From an uncultured Bacteroidota bacterium (GTDB lineage: Bacteria > Bacteroidota > Bacteroidia > Flavobacteriales > Flavobacteriaceae): DNA of 25,495 bases. The stretch is from assembly GCA_902610105.1 (NCBI GenBank), contig CACLUN010000005.1, positions 1-25,495 on the forward strand, written 5' to 3'. Below the pieces are notes generated by a model. It did no database searches. It saw nothing but the letters and a program-made list of their open reading frames with translations, and had not been told where the DNA came from. The position numbers and the translations under genes were made by a program. This document shows, one piece after another, positions 1-8,097 of this stretch (position 1 is its first letter; each line of letters opens with the position of its first letter).

Positions 1-761
1 ATTATTATAAGTATGCCTTTATTGAAATTTTTTTAATTATTATCGGAATTTTGATAGCTTTAGAAGTCAACAATGCTAATGAAAATAGAAAATTAAAATC
101 AGAGGAAAAGAAAACACTTTTAGCTTTTCACAACGAGGTATCATCTAGCCTACTTAATCTAAATTTGGTTTTAGAAAAAAAAAGAGGAATTGTTAATTCT
201 GACCGAGAAATTTTAAAATATACAGGGCCAAACGGAAGATGGGATTCAGAATTTAAATTAGATAGTTTAATTTATCATGTAGCTACAGCAGGATGGAGGC
301 ACGTTCCTCAGGAGGGAGTATTAAATGAAATAATTAACAACGGTAAACTATCAATTATAAATGATGAAAAAATAAAATCCCAAATTGCATCATTGCCTAA
401 AGCATTTTCACAAATTCTTGAAAATGATAGAATAAATAGATTATACATTAACACCTACATTATACCTTTTTTAAGTAAATCAACCTCACTTAAGAATATG
501 ACAAACTTTGATAAAACTTTTGAATACTCAAATAATTCTTTAGGTTTTACAAAATTTAATTTTTATGAAGTTGATATTTTAAGAAACAGAGAGTTTGAAA
601 ATATGCTATCATGGCAATCTCAATACATGAAATTTGGGATTGAATTTCTAGAAAAACTTAAGATTAAATATGCCGAAATTCAAAAGATGATAGAAATTAA
701 ATACCCAAAGATTGATTATAAAAATCTAAATGAAAATCTTGACAGAGGTGTCTGGAATTAA
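1..761 (+). CDS. DUF6090 family membrane protein, 5' end missing
   Basis: The reading frame is open from base 3 to the TAA at 759-761 and has no plausible start inside the window, so the gene begins upstream. A TTG at 51 exists, but it lies inside the membrane segment and is unlikely to be the true start. The visible part begins with a hydrophobic helix (FIEIFLIIIGILIALEVNN), which is the hallmark N-terminal segment of the Bacteroidota DUF6090 family (usually GEIVLVVIGILIALQINNWNE). About 220 mostly helical, charged residues follow, with Lys/Glu-rich coiled-coil-like stretches. Function is unknown for the family; the likely topology is one membrane anchor plus a soluble domain. It converges on the photolyase gene with a gap of only 7 bases. 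The family call rests on the membrane motif and general layout and is fairly secure. Confidence 0.75.
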   Translation, partial: YYKYAFIEIFLIIIGILIALEVNNANENRKLKSEEKKTLLAFHNEVSSSLLNLNLVLEKKRGIVNSDREILKYTGPNGRWDSEFKLDSLIYHVATAGWRHVPQEGVLNEIINNGKLSIINDEKIKSQIASLPKAFSQILENDRINRLYINTYIIPFLSKSTSLKNMTNFDKTFEYSNNSLGFTKFNFYEVDILRNREFENMLSWQSQYMKFGIEFLEKLKIKYAEIQKMIEIKYPKIDYKNLNENLDRGVWN

Positions 762-768
762 AAATTAT

Positions 769-2083
769 TTAAAAAATTCTAGTTTGTAACCATATCTTTT
801 GGTATTTATTTGTTGGATCATATCTTTCTGCCTGAAATTTTATATTGAATTTTCTATCTCGAGGATCATTCCCAACGCCTGAAACATACATCCAATTTCC
901 ATAATTACTATGAACATCATAATCAATTAATTTTGATTCAAAATACCTTGCTCCCCATCTCCAATCAAGATTCAATTCCTTAGCTAAGTAACTGGCAACG
1001 TTTTGTCTTCCTCTATTACTCATCCAGCCAGTATATTTAAGCTCTAACATATTAGCATTTACAAATGGTTCATTTGTTAATCCATTTATCCATTTATTAA
1101 ATATTTTAATATCTGTATTCCATTGATAATCTTTTTCTAAAATACCTCCAATTTTAAATATTTCCATATTTTATTGATATATATTTAAAAAAATCTCTCC
1201 ATATTAATTCAAAAACTAACCAATATGTTGACTGATTTTTTTTAATATTTTTTTCATAATCCTTTATTTCCCAGAATATTTCACGTGCAGAAATAGATCC
1301 ATTTGAAAGCCATGATGAAAATTTTGAACTGTAGTCTTGTCCAATTAATCCATTTCTAGTTTGTTTATAAAAATTTATTTTTTTTGATTGCCAGAGATAA
1401 AAATCTAATCTTTGTTTGGCTGCATCATGTCCTCCTTTAAATTTAAATGCACTCCTTGAATCTATTTCAAAATCTTCAAGACCTAAATCTAATAAGCTGG
1501 GTACTAAATAATCATCAGTTAATAAATTATCTTTTAAAAGTTTTTTGGGTGGTTCTACCAAGTCTTTTACTTTTAGTTTTTTTTCACAATGCTTTCTAAA
1601 ATTTGTAAAAACATTTGAAATATTATTAATATCTAGATCATCCGGATCGTACAAAAACTGACTATAAAATGTGTTAAAATTTAAATTATTACAATTACTT
1701 TTTAATTTGTCCTCTTCATCAACCTCCTCCTGTGTCCACTCTTTTTGGAAGAAAACATTTTCAATTTTTTGTTGTAATATAATCTTGGTCAATTCTTCAA
1801 CTGGGTCTCCAATTTTAATAATTAATGTGATATTAATTCTTTTTAAATCTTCTTTAAGATTTTTTATAGTTTCTAACAGAAATTTAGCTCTAAACTTGTC
1901 AATCTTAGGAAATCCAAGATTGGTCACTTCGAACTTGGATGGATTGAAGCAATAAAAACCAACGACTTTACCTGAACCTAATAAAGCTGAATTAATACCT
2001 TCGTGATCATTAATTCTTAAATCATTTCTAAACCAAATTAATGAGTTAGTTTCCACTACATCTTTTACTACAATATTTGACAT
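769..2083 (-). pseudogene. Cryptochrome DASH / photolyase-family flavoprotein, frameshifted
   Basis: Two minus-strand frames together make one cry-DASH protein of normal length (about 435 residues). Bases 2083-1154 encode the photolyase alpha/beta domain (SLIWFRNDLRI near residue 14; GFPKIDKFRAKFLLE) and the start of the FAD domain (FKGGHDAAKQRL; TRNGLIGQDYSSKFS; STYWLVFELIWRDFF). Bases 1167-769 encode the rest (MSNRGRQNVASYL; LIDYDVHSNYGNW; GVGNDPRDR). The first frame stops right after KYGN, and the second resumes with IFKIGG, so the net shift equals a loss of one base (or four) near 1154-1170. DASH proteins bind FAD and an antenna cofactor and repair UV photoproducts, mainly in single-stranded DNA, or act in light sensing. 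The ATG at 2083 adds about 13 residues before the conserved start; a GTG at 2056 would give a more usual N-terminus. It overlaps the DUF2256 gene upstream. It may be a real pseudogene or a consensus error. Confidence 0.88.
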
Positions 2084-2171
2084 TTTTCCAGTTTTTTTCC
2101 CATTTTTTTCTCCAGTTAAAAGATCTTTTACAAACAGGACAAATTTTTGAGGGTAAGTTACTTTTTTTCAA
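2046..2171 (-). CDS. DUF2256 small zinc-ribbon-like protein (41 aa)
   Basis: A short minus-strand frame reads [18 protein letters not shown], then [20 protein letters not shown], ending in TAA at 2046. This is nearly the whole DUF2256 consensus: a CPVC pair at residues 11-14, the W-R-K-K-W core, and a C-S-x-R-C pair at 34-38, together a probable four-cysteine zinc site. The only sensible start is TTG at 2171, because an in-frame TAA lies two codons upstream and no ATG is present. Length is normal for the family (about 40-50 residues). It overlaps the 5' end of the photolyase gene by 38 bases, or 11 if the photolyase starts at the GTG at 2056, implying translational coupling. DUF2256 genes are known to sit next to cryptochrome/photolyase genes; their role is not established. 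Confidence 0.88.
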   Translation of the reverse strand: MKKSNLPSKICPVCKRSFNWRKKWEKNWKNVKYCSKRCSGN

Positions 2172-2225
2172 AATTTAAAAATCAAAAATTCACAGTTCAA
2201 AAACTTTGCCAATGTTTAAGTAATG

Positions 2226-2248
2226 TTATTAACAGTGTTTGTCGATAA
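2226..2248. promoter_or_regulatory. Inverted pair of DnaA-box-like 9-mers
   Basis: TTATTAACA (2226-2234) and TGTCGATAA (2240-2248, whose reverse complement is TTATCGACA) face each other across 5 bases. The arms match at 7 of 9 positions. They differ from the classical DnaA box TTATCCACA at two and one positions. The site sits in the 138-base divergent gap between the DUF2256/photolyase pair and the YkuK-like gene, so an operator for either gene is an equally good reading. No clear TAnnTTTG promoter element was found in this gap. Confidence 0.3.
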
Positions 2249-2309
2249 TTTTACTAAATTATGTATTAAAGATGCGTTGTAATAGTTAAAAATTTAGGTA
2301 TTTAGACAA

Positions 2310-2756
2310 ATGGTATTTAGAAATTCAAAAGGTCAAGTTTTAGATCCACTAAATTATACCCTAGGTATTATTGAAAAATGTCCTGATGTAGAAATTCATA
2401 TTGGAACGGATTCATATTCAGAATCAGATAATACAAGATATATAACTGCTATTGCATACAGATACAAAGAGGCAGGTGTTCATTACATATATTCAAAATT
2501 TAATATTCCAAAGATTAATGATATATGGACTAGATTATGGAAAGAAACTGAATTAAGCTTAGAGATAGCTCAGAAGCTTAAAGATCACCCAAAAGTAAAT
2601 TTAGAAATTGATATGGATTACAATGAGGATAAAAGATTTTATTCGAACAAGCTGGTCCCTGTAGCCAAGGGATGGGCAAATTCCTTAGGTTTTAAAGTTA
2701 ACATTAAGCCTTACAGACAAATTGCAACATCAGCAGCTGATTACCTTTCAAAATAG
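2310..2756 (+). CDS. YkuK/DUF458-type predicted RNase H-fold protein
   Basis: A 148-residue soluble protein with the DUF458 signature: a hydrophobic strand followed by IHIGTDSYS (Asp34), then a strand with YITAIAYRY, a conserved helix (LWKETELSLEIAQKLK), an NLEIDMDYN strand with acidic residues (about 97-103), and a C-terminal NIKPYRQIATSAADYLSK segment. YkuK-like proteins are predicted to have an RNase H fold, with Asp34 and the later acidic residues as candidate metal ligands; no reaction has been shown to my knowledge. Length is close to the Bacillus member. No signal peptide, so cytoplasmic. The deacetylase gene follows 33 bases downstream on the same strand, so co-transcription is plausible. 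The start ATG follows an A-rich stretch, as is usual for this group. Confidence 0.8.
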   Translation: MVFRNSKGQVLDPLNYTLGIIEKCPDVEIHIGTDSYSESDNTRYITAIAYRYKEAGVHYIYSKFNIPKINDIWTRLWKETELSLEIAQKLKDHPKVNLEIDMDYNEDKRFYSNKLVPVAKGWANSLGFKVNIKPYRQIATSAADYLSK

Positions 2757-2789
2757 TTTTTTCTTTTAATTTTACTCAATATTTGGATC

Positions 2790-3692
2790 ATGCTGAAAAT
2801 AGCTTTTGATAAATCATATAAACATCCGTTAGATGAAAATCATAGATTTCCAATGATTAAGTATGACCTTATGCCCGAACAACTGTTAAGAGAAAATACA
2901 TGCACTAATGAAAATTTTTTTAGACCATTAAACTTGGATAAAAATCTAGCCTTATTGACACACAGTAAAGATTATTATGAAAGATTTTCATCTCTTTCAT
3001 TAACAAAAAAAGAAATTAGGCCAATAGGATTTCCTATGAGCAGAGAGCTTGTTGAAAGAGAGAAAAAGATAGCCAGAGGGACAATAGACTGTGCTGAATT
3101 CTCAATACAAAATGGTATTTCAATGAATATTGCTGGTGGCACTCACCATGCATTTAGAGATCGCGGTGAGGCTTTTTGTATGTTAAATGATCAGGCAATT
3201 GCAGCAAATTATTTATTAGAGAAAAATATGGTTAGTAAAATATTAATTGTTGATTTGGATGTTCATCAAGGTAACGGTACAGCCTCAATTTTTAATAAGA
3301 ATAAAAATGTATTTACACTTTCATTCCACGGAAAAAAAAATTATCCATTTAAAAAAGAAATCAGCGATTTGGATATTGATTTTCCTGACAGAACAGATGA
3401 TAAATTATATTTAAGTAAACTAAATGAAATTCTTCCAAAAGTAGTTGATGAATTCATGCCAGATTTTATGTTTTATTTGGCAGGAGTTGATGTATTGGAT
3501 AACGATAAACTTGGAAGACTATCTATGACAATAAATGGTTGTAAAGAAAGAGATAAATTTGTTTTAAAACTCGCTAAAAAAAATAAAATACCAATTCAAA
3601 TCAGCATGGGGGGAGGTTATTCAGTTAATATTAAGGATATTTTGGAAGCTCACTCGAACACCTACAGGCTAGCACAGGAAATATTTTTTTAA
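2790..3692 (+). CDS. Histone deacetylase family protein (class IV / HDAC11-like type)
   Basis: A 300-residue zinc-dependent deacetylase of the arginase/deacetylase fold. Visible motifs are the substrate-channel region HPLDENHRFPM (about 12-22), the catalytic His pair GGTHHAF (His119, His120), the zinc ligands in VDLDVHQGNG (Asp157, His159) and AGVDVLDNDKLG (Asp234), and the transition-state tyrosine in MGGGYS (Tyr277). All catalytic residues are present and length is usual for bacterial members. Bacterial relatives act on small acetylated molecules such as polyamines or on acetyl-lysine; the substrate here cannot be read from sequence. There is no signal peptide. The gene lies downstream of the YkuK-like gene and ends 3 bases before the convergent MerC-type gene. 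Confidence 0.9.
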   Translation: MLKIAFDKSYKHPLDENHRFPMIKYDLMPEQLLRENTCTNENFFRPLNLDKNLALLTHSKDYYERFSSLSLTKKEIRPIGFPMSRELVEREKKIARGTIDCAEFSIQNGISMNIAGGTHHAFRDRGEAFCMLNDQAIAANYLLEKNMVSKILIVDLDVHQGNGTASIFNKNKNVFTLSFHGKKNYPFKKEISDLDIDFPDRTDDKLYLSKLNEILPKVVDEFMPDFMFYLAGVDVLDNDKLGRLSMTINGCKERDKFVLKLAKKNKIPIQISMGGGYSVNIKDILEAHSNTYRLAQEIFF

Positions 3693-3695
3693 TTA

Positions 3696-4073
3696 TTAGC
3701 TTTTTGGGACACAACATTCTTCATCATCACATTGGCAAAATTTAAGATTGTAAATGTGAAGACCTGCAAGAAAGGCAGCTGCTGAATAATTTAATAGCTC
3801 AGGAACATGAATGAAATGAAACTCTTCATTAATAATTGAGAGTGTAAGAAGAGAAAAACCTATCCAAAGTAAAGGCTTCATTACTTTTCTGGAGGTTCTC
3901 ATTACTGAATTGTAAACAGCAATAAAAGAAACTGAAATAAACAGGATATTTAAACTGGACCACCACCAAATTGGTGACAAAAAAAGAAATGGAGTAAGTA
4001 CACAATGAGCCAAACATAACGAACTCGAAGTAGCACCAAAAATATCAGAGTTTTTTATTTCAATTATTTTCAT
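3696..4073 (-). CDS. MerC-domain small membrane protein
   Basis: A 125-residue protein with four predicted membrane helices (about 17-34, 38-58, 66-82, 91-110). The first helix holds the MerC-type pair in SSSLCLAHCVLTPFLF (Cys20, Cys24), and the short spacing and following T-P-F-L fit MerC-domain proteins of Bacteroidota. MerC proteins move mercuric ions inward in mer operons, but stand-alone Bacteroidota members have no shown substrate. The C-terminal tail is unusually cysteine- and acid-rich (CQCDDEECC, residues 113-121) and could bind a soft metal; this is inference. No mer genes lie nearby. A 97-base divergent gap separates its start from the SDR gene. Confidence 0.8.
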   Translation of the reverse strand: MKIIEIKNSDIFGATSSSLCLAHCVLTPFLFLSPIWWWSSLNILFISVSFIAVYNSVMRTSRKVMKPLLWIGFSLLTLSIINEEFHFIHVPELLNYSAAAFLAGLHIYNLKFCQCDDEECCVPKS

Positions 4074-4170
4074 TGAACAAAATCAATGCAAAAGAACAAA
4101 AACAATTTTATTACTCAAACAATAAAATCATTTATTTAGGTTACGTTTATTTATAATACATTTATACCAC

Positions 4171-5031
4171 ATGAAAAAGGTTGTTATAATAACTGGAGCA
4201 TCAAGAGGGTTTGGGGAGTTAATTGCAAAGAAATTTCAAAAAGAAAATTTTCAAGTCATTGCAACAATGAGAAACATAAATAGTTGCCCAAGTTTAAAAA
4301 AACTTAATAATGTTGATATTAAAAAACTTGATGTAACGTTAAAGTCTGATATTAAAAATGTGATTGACTTTACAATTAAAAAATATAATAGAATAGATGT
4401 TCTAATTAATAATGCTGGTTATGGAGCTATGGGATTTTTGGAAGAAGCATCTGAAGAAGAAATCAAATATCAATATGATGTGAACTTTTTTGGGTTGATT
4501 GGTTGTATAAAAGGTGTTTTGCCTCAAATGAGAAAACAAAAAGATGGTGTTATAATTAATATTTCATCCATTGCGGGACGTATTGGCTTACCCTTCACTT
4601 CACTCTATAACTCTTCAAAATTTGCTGTAGAGGGTTTAACAGAGTGTTTACATTATGAGCTTAGTTTGTTTGGAATTGATATCAAAACGGTTGCTCCAGG
4701 ATCATTTCGAACAGGATTTCATGACTCAATAATTTATACTGAAAAAGAAAAAAAAGATGATTTAAATGAAATCAGAACTAAACTAAAAATAGGCATCAAA
4801 GCAGGCATTAAAGAAGGTCCTCCTTTTCCATTTAATTACGGAAACAATAATGATGTATCAGAATTTGTGTATCAGTGTACAATAAAGAAGAAAAAGGTTA
4901 CAAACTTTGTTGGTAGAGATACAAAAATTATCAACTTTTTCATTAAAGTTTTTGGAAAAGGACTTTTTTTTAAAATCATTAAAACAATTTGGTTTACAAA
5001 AATATTATCAAGAAAAAAAATAAATGATTAA
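4171..5031 (+). CDS. Short-chain dehydrogenase/reductase (classical SDR)
   Basis: A 286-residue classical SDR. The cofactor-binding TGASRGFG lies at residues 8-15, NNAG at 80-83, catalytic Ser133 in NISSIAG, and Tyr146/Lys150 in LYNSSK, exactly 13 residues after the serine as expected. The start of the second strand, ATMRN with an arginine, favours NADP(H) over NAD. The PGSFRTGF motif and the long C-terminal part resemble SDRs annotated as retinol- or steroid-dehydrogenase-like; the true substrate cannot be told. The basic, hydrophobic C-terminal 40 residues may touch the membrane. Its last 8 bases overlap the start of the oligopeptidase gene, so the two are probably translationally coupled. 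Confidence 0.9.
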   Translation: MKKVVIITGASRGFGELIAKKFQKENFQVIATMRNINSCPSLKKLNNVDIKKLDVTLKSDIKNVIDFTIKKYNRIDVLINNAGYGAMGFLEEASEEEIKYQYDVNFFGLIGCIKGVLPQMRKQKDGVIINISSIAGRIGLPFTSLYNSSKFAVEGLTECLHYELSLFGIDIKTVAPGSFRTGFHDSIIYTEKEKKDDLNEIRTKLKIGIKAGIKEGPPFPFNYGNNNDVSEFVYQCTIKKKKVTNFVGRDTKIINFFIKVFGKGLFFKIIKTIWFTKILSRKKIND

Positions 5032-7147
5032 ATATATTTTTGAAAGTTTATTGTTTATTTGCTTTCTCTTAACTTTAAATCTTTCATGTAATATGAAAAT
5101 CAATCCTCCAACAGCTAAGAAAGTAGCTAAAGAACTAGTAAAACATTCTGACACAAGGATAGATAATTACTATTGGCTCAATCAAAGAGAGGATAAAAAG
5201 GTAATTGAATATTTAAATAAAGAAAATAGCTACACTAAAACCAAGTTAAAACCAACCGATAAACTCCAAAAAGAACTTTTTGATGAAATGAAATCCAGAA
5301 TCAAAGAAGATGATAGCTCTGTTCCCTATTTTTACAATGATTATTGGTACATAAAAAAGTTTCAAAAAGGAAAAGATTATCCAATATATACAAGAAAATA
5401 TAAAAGCTTAGAAAATGAGAAGGAAATTCTGCTTGATGTAAATAAGTTAGCCAAAAATCATACATTCTATAATCTTGGAGGAATAAGTATTAGTCCTGAT
5501 AATAAAAAGCTAGCTTATTCTGCTGATACTTTATCAAGAAGATTGTACACTATTTATTTTTTGGATTTAGACTCCCAAAAATTATACAATGAAAAAATTG
5601 AAAACACCACTGGAAGTTTAATATGGGCCAATGACAGTCAAACAGTTTTTTATTCAAAAAAGGAAGATGTAACTCTTAGAGTCAATAAAGTTTTTAAGCA
5701 TAAGTTAAATACAGATTCAAATAATGATGAACTTATTTTTGAGGAAAAGGATGAATCATTTAGTATTGGTGTATCAAAATCAAAATCTGAAAAATTTTTA
5801 TTTATAAGCTCAAGAAGTACTTTAACAAGTGAAGTGAGATTTTTAGATGCAAATAAGCCTGATGATCAATTTAAAATTTTTAATAAAAGATTCGAGGGCC
5901 ACGAATATTCCATTAGTCATTTCAAAGACAATTTTTATATAATAACTAATAAGGATAACTCCAAAAATTTTAAATTAATGAGAACCTCATTAAAAAATAC
6001 AAACCAAAAAAATTGGAAAGATGTAATTGAACATAGAAAAAAAATTCTTCTTGAGGGTATTGAAATATTTAATGATTATTTGGTAATTATAGAAAGAGAT
6101 TCAGGACTTGTTAAAATGAATGTAAGAAATTGGGATAATAGTCAGAATTATTATATACCAATTGAAGGTGAGACTTACAGTTTATCAATAGGAACAAATA
6201 TTGACTTTAAATCCAAGAAATTGAGATATAACTTTTCATCTCTCAGTACACCATCATCAGTTATTGATTTTGATATGGAAACAAAATCGTTCGATGTGAA
6301 AAAGAAGCAAGAGGTTGTAGATGATAATTTTAATGAGGCAAACTATATCACTGAAAGATTATGGGCAAAATCCCACGATGGGACAAAGGTTGCCATTTCA
6401 TTAATCAGACACAATGAAACAAACTTAAATGACCAAACACCATTATTATTATACGGATATGGATCATATGGAATCACTTTAGATCCTTATTTTTCGACTG
6501 TTAGACTTAGTTTACTTGATAGAGGCTTTGTCTATGCCATTGCACATATTAGAGGAAGTGAATATTTGGGACGTGATTGGTATGAAGACGGTAAACTTTT
6601 GAATAAAAAAAATACATTTTTAGATTTTATTTATTGCGCAAATTACCTGATAGATAAGAAATATACATCCAAAGATCATATTTATGCCATGGGTGGTTCC
6701 GCAGGTGGGCTCCTGATGGGTGCAGTTTTAAATTTTGAGCCGTTGTTATTTAATGGAATAATTGCAGCCGTCCCATTTGTTGATGTAATGACAACCATGC
6801 TTGATGACTCTATCCCTTTGACAACACTTGAGTACGATGAGTGGGGTAATCCAAATGAAAAGGAATATTATGATTACATGCTTTCATACTCTCCTTATGA
6901 CAATGTAAAGAAGACTGCCTACACTAATATTTTAGTTACAACCGGCCTGCATGATTCACAAGTTCAATATTGGGAGCCTGCGAAGTGGGTTGCTAAATTG
7001 AGAGATTATAATGAATCTAATAGCACAATTATATTAAACACAAACATGGAAACTGGACACAGCGGAGCATCAGGCAGATTCGAAGCTTTAAAGGAGATAG
7101 CTATGGAGTATGCTTTTTTAATTGGACTAGAAAAAGATTTATTTTAG
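5024..7147 (+). CDS. ptrB: Oligopeptidase B-like S9A serine peptidase, lipoprotein
   Basis: A 707-residue prolyl-oligopeptidase-family enzyme of the oligopeptidase B type, which cleaves after Arg/Lys in short peptides. An N-terminal lipoprotein signal ends at Cys22 (LNLSC), placing it in the envelope. PPTAKKVAKEL and YYWLNQREDKKVIEYL match the usual OpB N-terminus, and a seven-bladed propeller follows to about residue 430. The catalytic domain shows LLLYGYGSYG and the triad Ser559 (GGSAGG), Asp644 (GLHDSQV) and His679 (TGHSGASGR); all are intact. The acidic run after the GGSAGG domain fits OpB specificity but was not checked residue by residue. It starts with an ATG inside the end of the SDR gene (8-base overlap) and its stop overlaps that of the convergent BI-1-like gene by 4 bases. 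The symbol ptrB is by family similarity only. Confidence 0.9.
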   Translation: MIKYIFESLLFICFLLTLNLSCNMKINPPTAKKVAKELVKHSDTRIDNYYWLNQREDKKVIEYLNKENSYTKTKLKPTDKLQKELFDEMKSRIKEDDSSVPYFYNDYWYIKKFQKGKDYPIYTRKYKSLENEKEILLDVNKLAKNHTFYNLGGISISPDNKKLAYSADTLSRRLYTIYFLDLDSQKLYNEKIENTTGSLIWANDSQTVFYSKKEDVTLRVNKVFKHKLNTDSNNDELIFEEKDESFSIGVSKSKSEKFLFISSRSTLTSEVRFLDANKPDDQFKIFNKRFEGHEYSISHFKDNFYIITNKDNSKNFKLMRTSLKNTNQKNWKDVIEHRKKILLEGIEIFNDYLVIIERDSGLVKMNVRNWDNSQNYYIPIEGETYSLSIGTNIDFKSKKLRYNFSSLSTPSSVIDFDMETKSFDVKKKQEVVDDNFNEANYITERLWAKSHDGTKVAISLIRHNETNLNDQTPLLLYGYGSYGITLDPYFSTVRLSLLDRGFVYAIAHIRGSEYLGRDWYEDGKLLNKKNTFLDFIYCANYLIDKKYTSKDHIYAMGGSAGGLLMGAVLNFEPLLFNGIIAAVPFVDVMTTMLDDSIPLTTLEYDEWGNPNEKEYYDYMLSYSPYDNVKKTAYTNILVTTGLHDSQVQYWEPAKWVAKLRDYNESNSTIILNTNMETGHSGASGRFEALKEIAMEYAFLIGLEKDLF

Positions 7148-8004
7148 TCGGAAGATGCTAGTATTTCAAGTAGATCCAAAAATAAATTTATTATATCTAA
7201 GTACAAATTAACTGCAACCCTAACCGCAGTTCCCCACGAATTATCACCAGAAGCAATTGCTTTTTCTAAATAATTAAAATCATAAATTAAATACAATGAA
7301 AATATAACAACACCACAATAGGAATATATTATCCTTCTCCTTTCCGATTTAAATACAAAAGCATTCAAAACTTCCACAACTATCAATGCTAATAATGAAA
7401 TCCAAAGGAAAATACCAAGAAAACTAAAATCTGTTGGAAAATATGCTACGATTGCGCCAGCTATAATTACAGCTAATGTTGTTCCAGTCATAGCTTGAAA
7501 AACTACATTTTGCCACTCTTGATTGTATTTATCGTGAGATAATACATTTTTATTAAAATCATCTTTTAATTTTTTAAATTCATCAGACATTTTATCAAAA
7601 GATTTGTCAGGTTCTGATGCATAGTAATAGATGTATTTCTTTTCATCATCAGCCCCAAACATTTTATCCACAAAAGTTGCATTTGGATTTTTTTTAACTG
7701 TTTTTGATAAAACAGCTTTAGACTTTAAATATTTTCTAAATTTAAATCTTTCTCCAATGTAAGCGATAGTTGGTCCTAATGACCAGCCAATAAAGCCTGA
7801 AAAAATAGCAACCATAACTAGGTTTATAGGATATGAATCAGCATAAATCATAACCATAAAAAGAAATAAAAATGTTCCTCCTATTGTAAATACTGCCTCA
7901 AGTGTTGTTTCATAGGCTTTATTAAATCTCGCTGATAAAGTAGTGACTACCAGCATGCCACCCAGAATTAAGAATGTTCTGGACATCAATAAATTTGGTT
8001 CCAT
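7144..8004 (-). CDS. Bax inhibitor-1 (TMBIM/YetJ)-like membrane protein with large loop insertion
   Basis: A 286-residue polytopic membrane protein with helices at about 9-26, 38-55, 60-83, 170-189, 194-218 and 225-244 and a C-terminal amphipathic/re-entrant segment. The family marks are clear: the N-terminal SRTFLILGG, the FQAMTGTTLA helix followed by DFSFLGIFLW, and the C-terminal YDFN (Asp242) and LYLDIINLFL (Asp270). The two aspartates line up with the di-aspartyl pH sensor described in Bacillus YetJ, a pH-dependent calcium leak channel. Unusual is a hydrophilic Lys/Asp-rich stretch at about residues 84-166 between helices 3 and 4, where ordinary BI-1 proteins have a short loop. By the positive-inside rule it probably lies in the cytoplasm. 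No partner gene is evident. Confidence 0.75.
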   Translation of the reverse strand: MEPNLLMSRTFLILGGMLVVTTLSARFNKAYETTLEAVFTIGGTFLFLFMVMIYADSYPINLVMVAIFSGFIGWSLGPTIAYIGERFKFRKYLKSKAVLSKTVKKNPNATFVDKMFGADDEKKYIYYYASEPDKSFDKMSDEFKKLKDDFNKNVLSHDKYNQEWQNVVFQAMTGTTLAVIIAGAIVAYFPTDFSFLGIFLWISLLALIVVEVLNAFVFKSERRRIIYSYCGVVIFSLYLIYDFNYLEKAIASGDNSWGTAVRVAVNLYLDIINLFLDLLEILASSD

Positions 8005-8097
8005 TTCCAGATATTTTACAAAATTTTGATCAAAAAAAAAAATAAACTTTACTATTAAAAAACTAAATCTAAATTTTTTATAAATTCATGAATAGTT

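Noticed and set aside
1671..1955. 94-residue plus-strand frame opposite the photolyase gene
   Set aside because: Antisense shadow with Ser/Ile-rich low-complexity translation; the minus strand has clear photolyase motifs.
2757..2789. T-rich gap after the YkuK-like gene as an intrinsic terminator
   Set aside because: No stem precedes the T-rich run, so nothing beyond base composition supports it.
3829..4017. 62-residue minus-strand frame inside the MerC-type gene
   Set aside because: Out-of-frame shadow of the MerC-domain gene on the same strand, lacking recognisable features.
4157..4164. TACATTTA as a -7 promoter box for the SDR gene
   Set aside because: One mismatch and no -33 element; such matches are common by chance in this AT-rich DNA.
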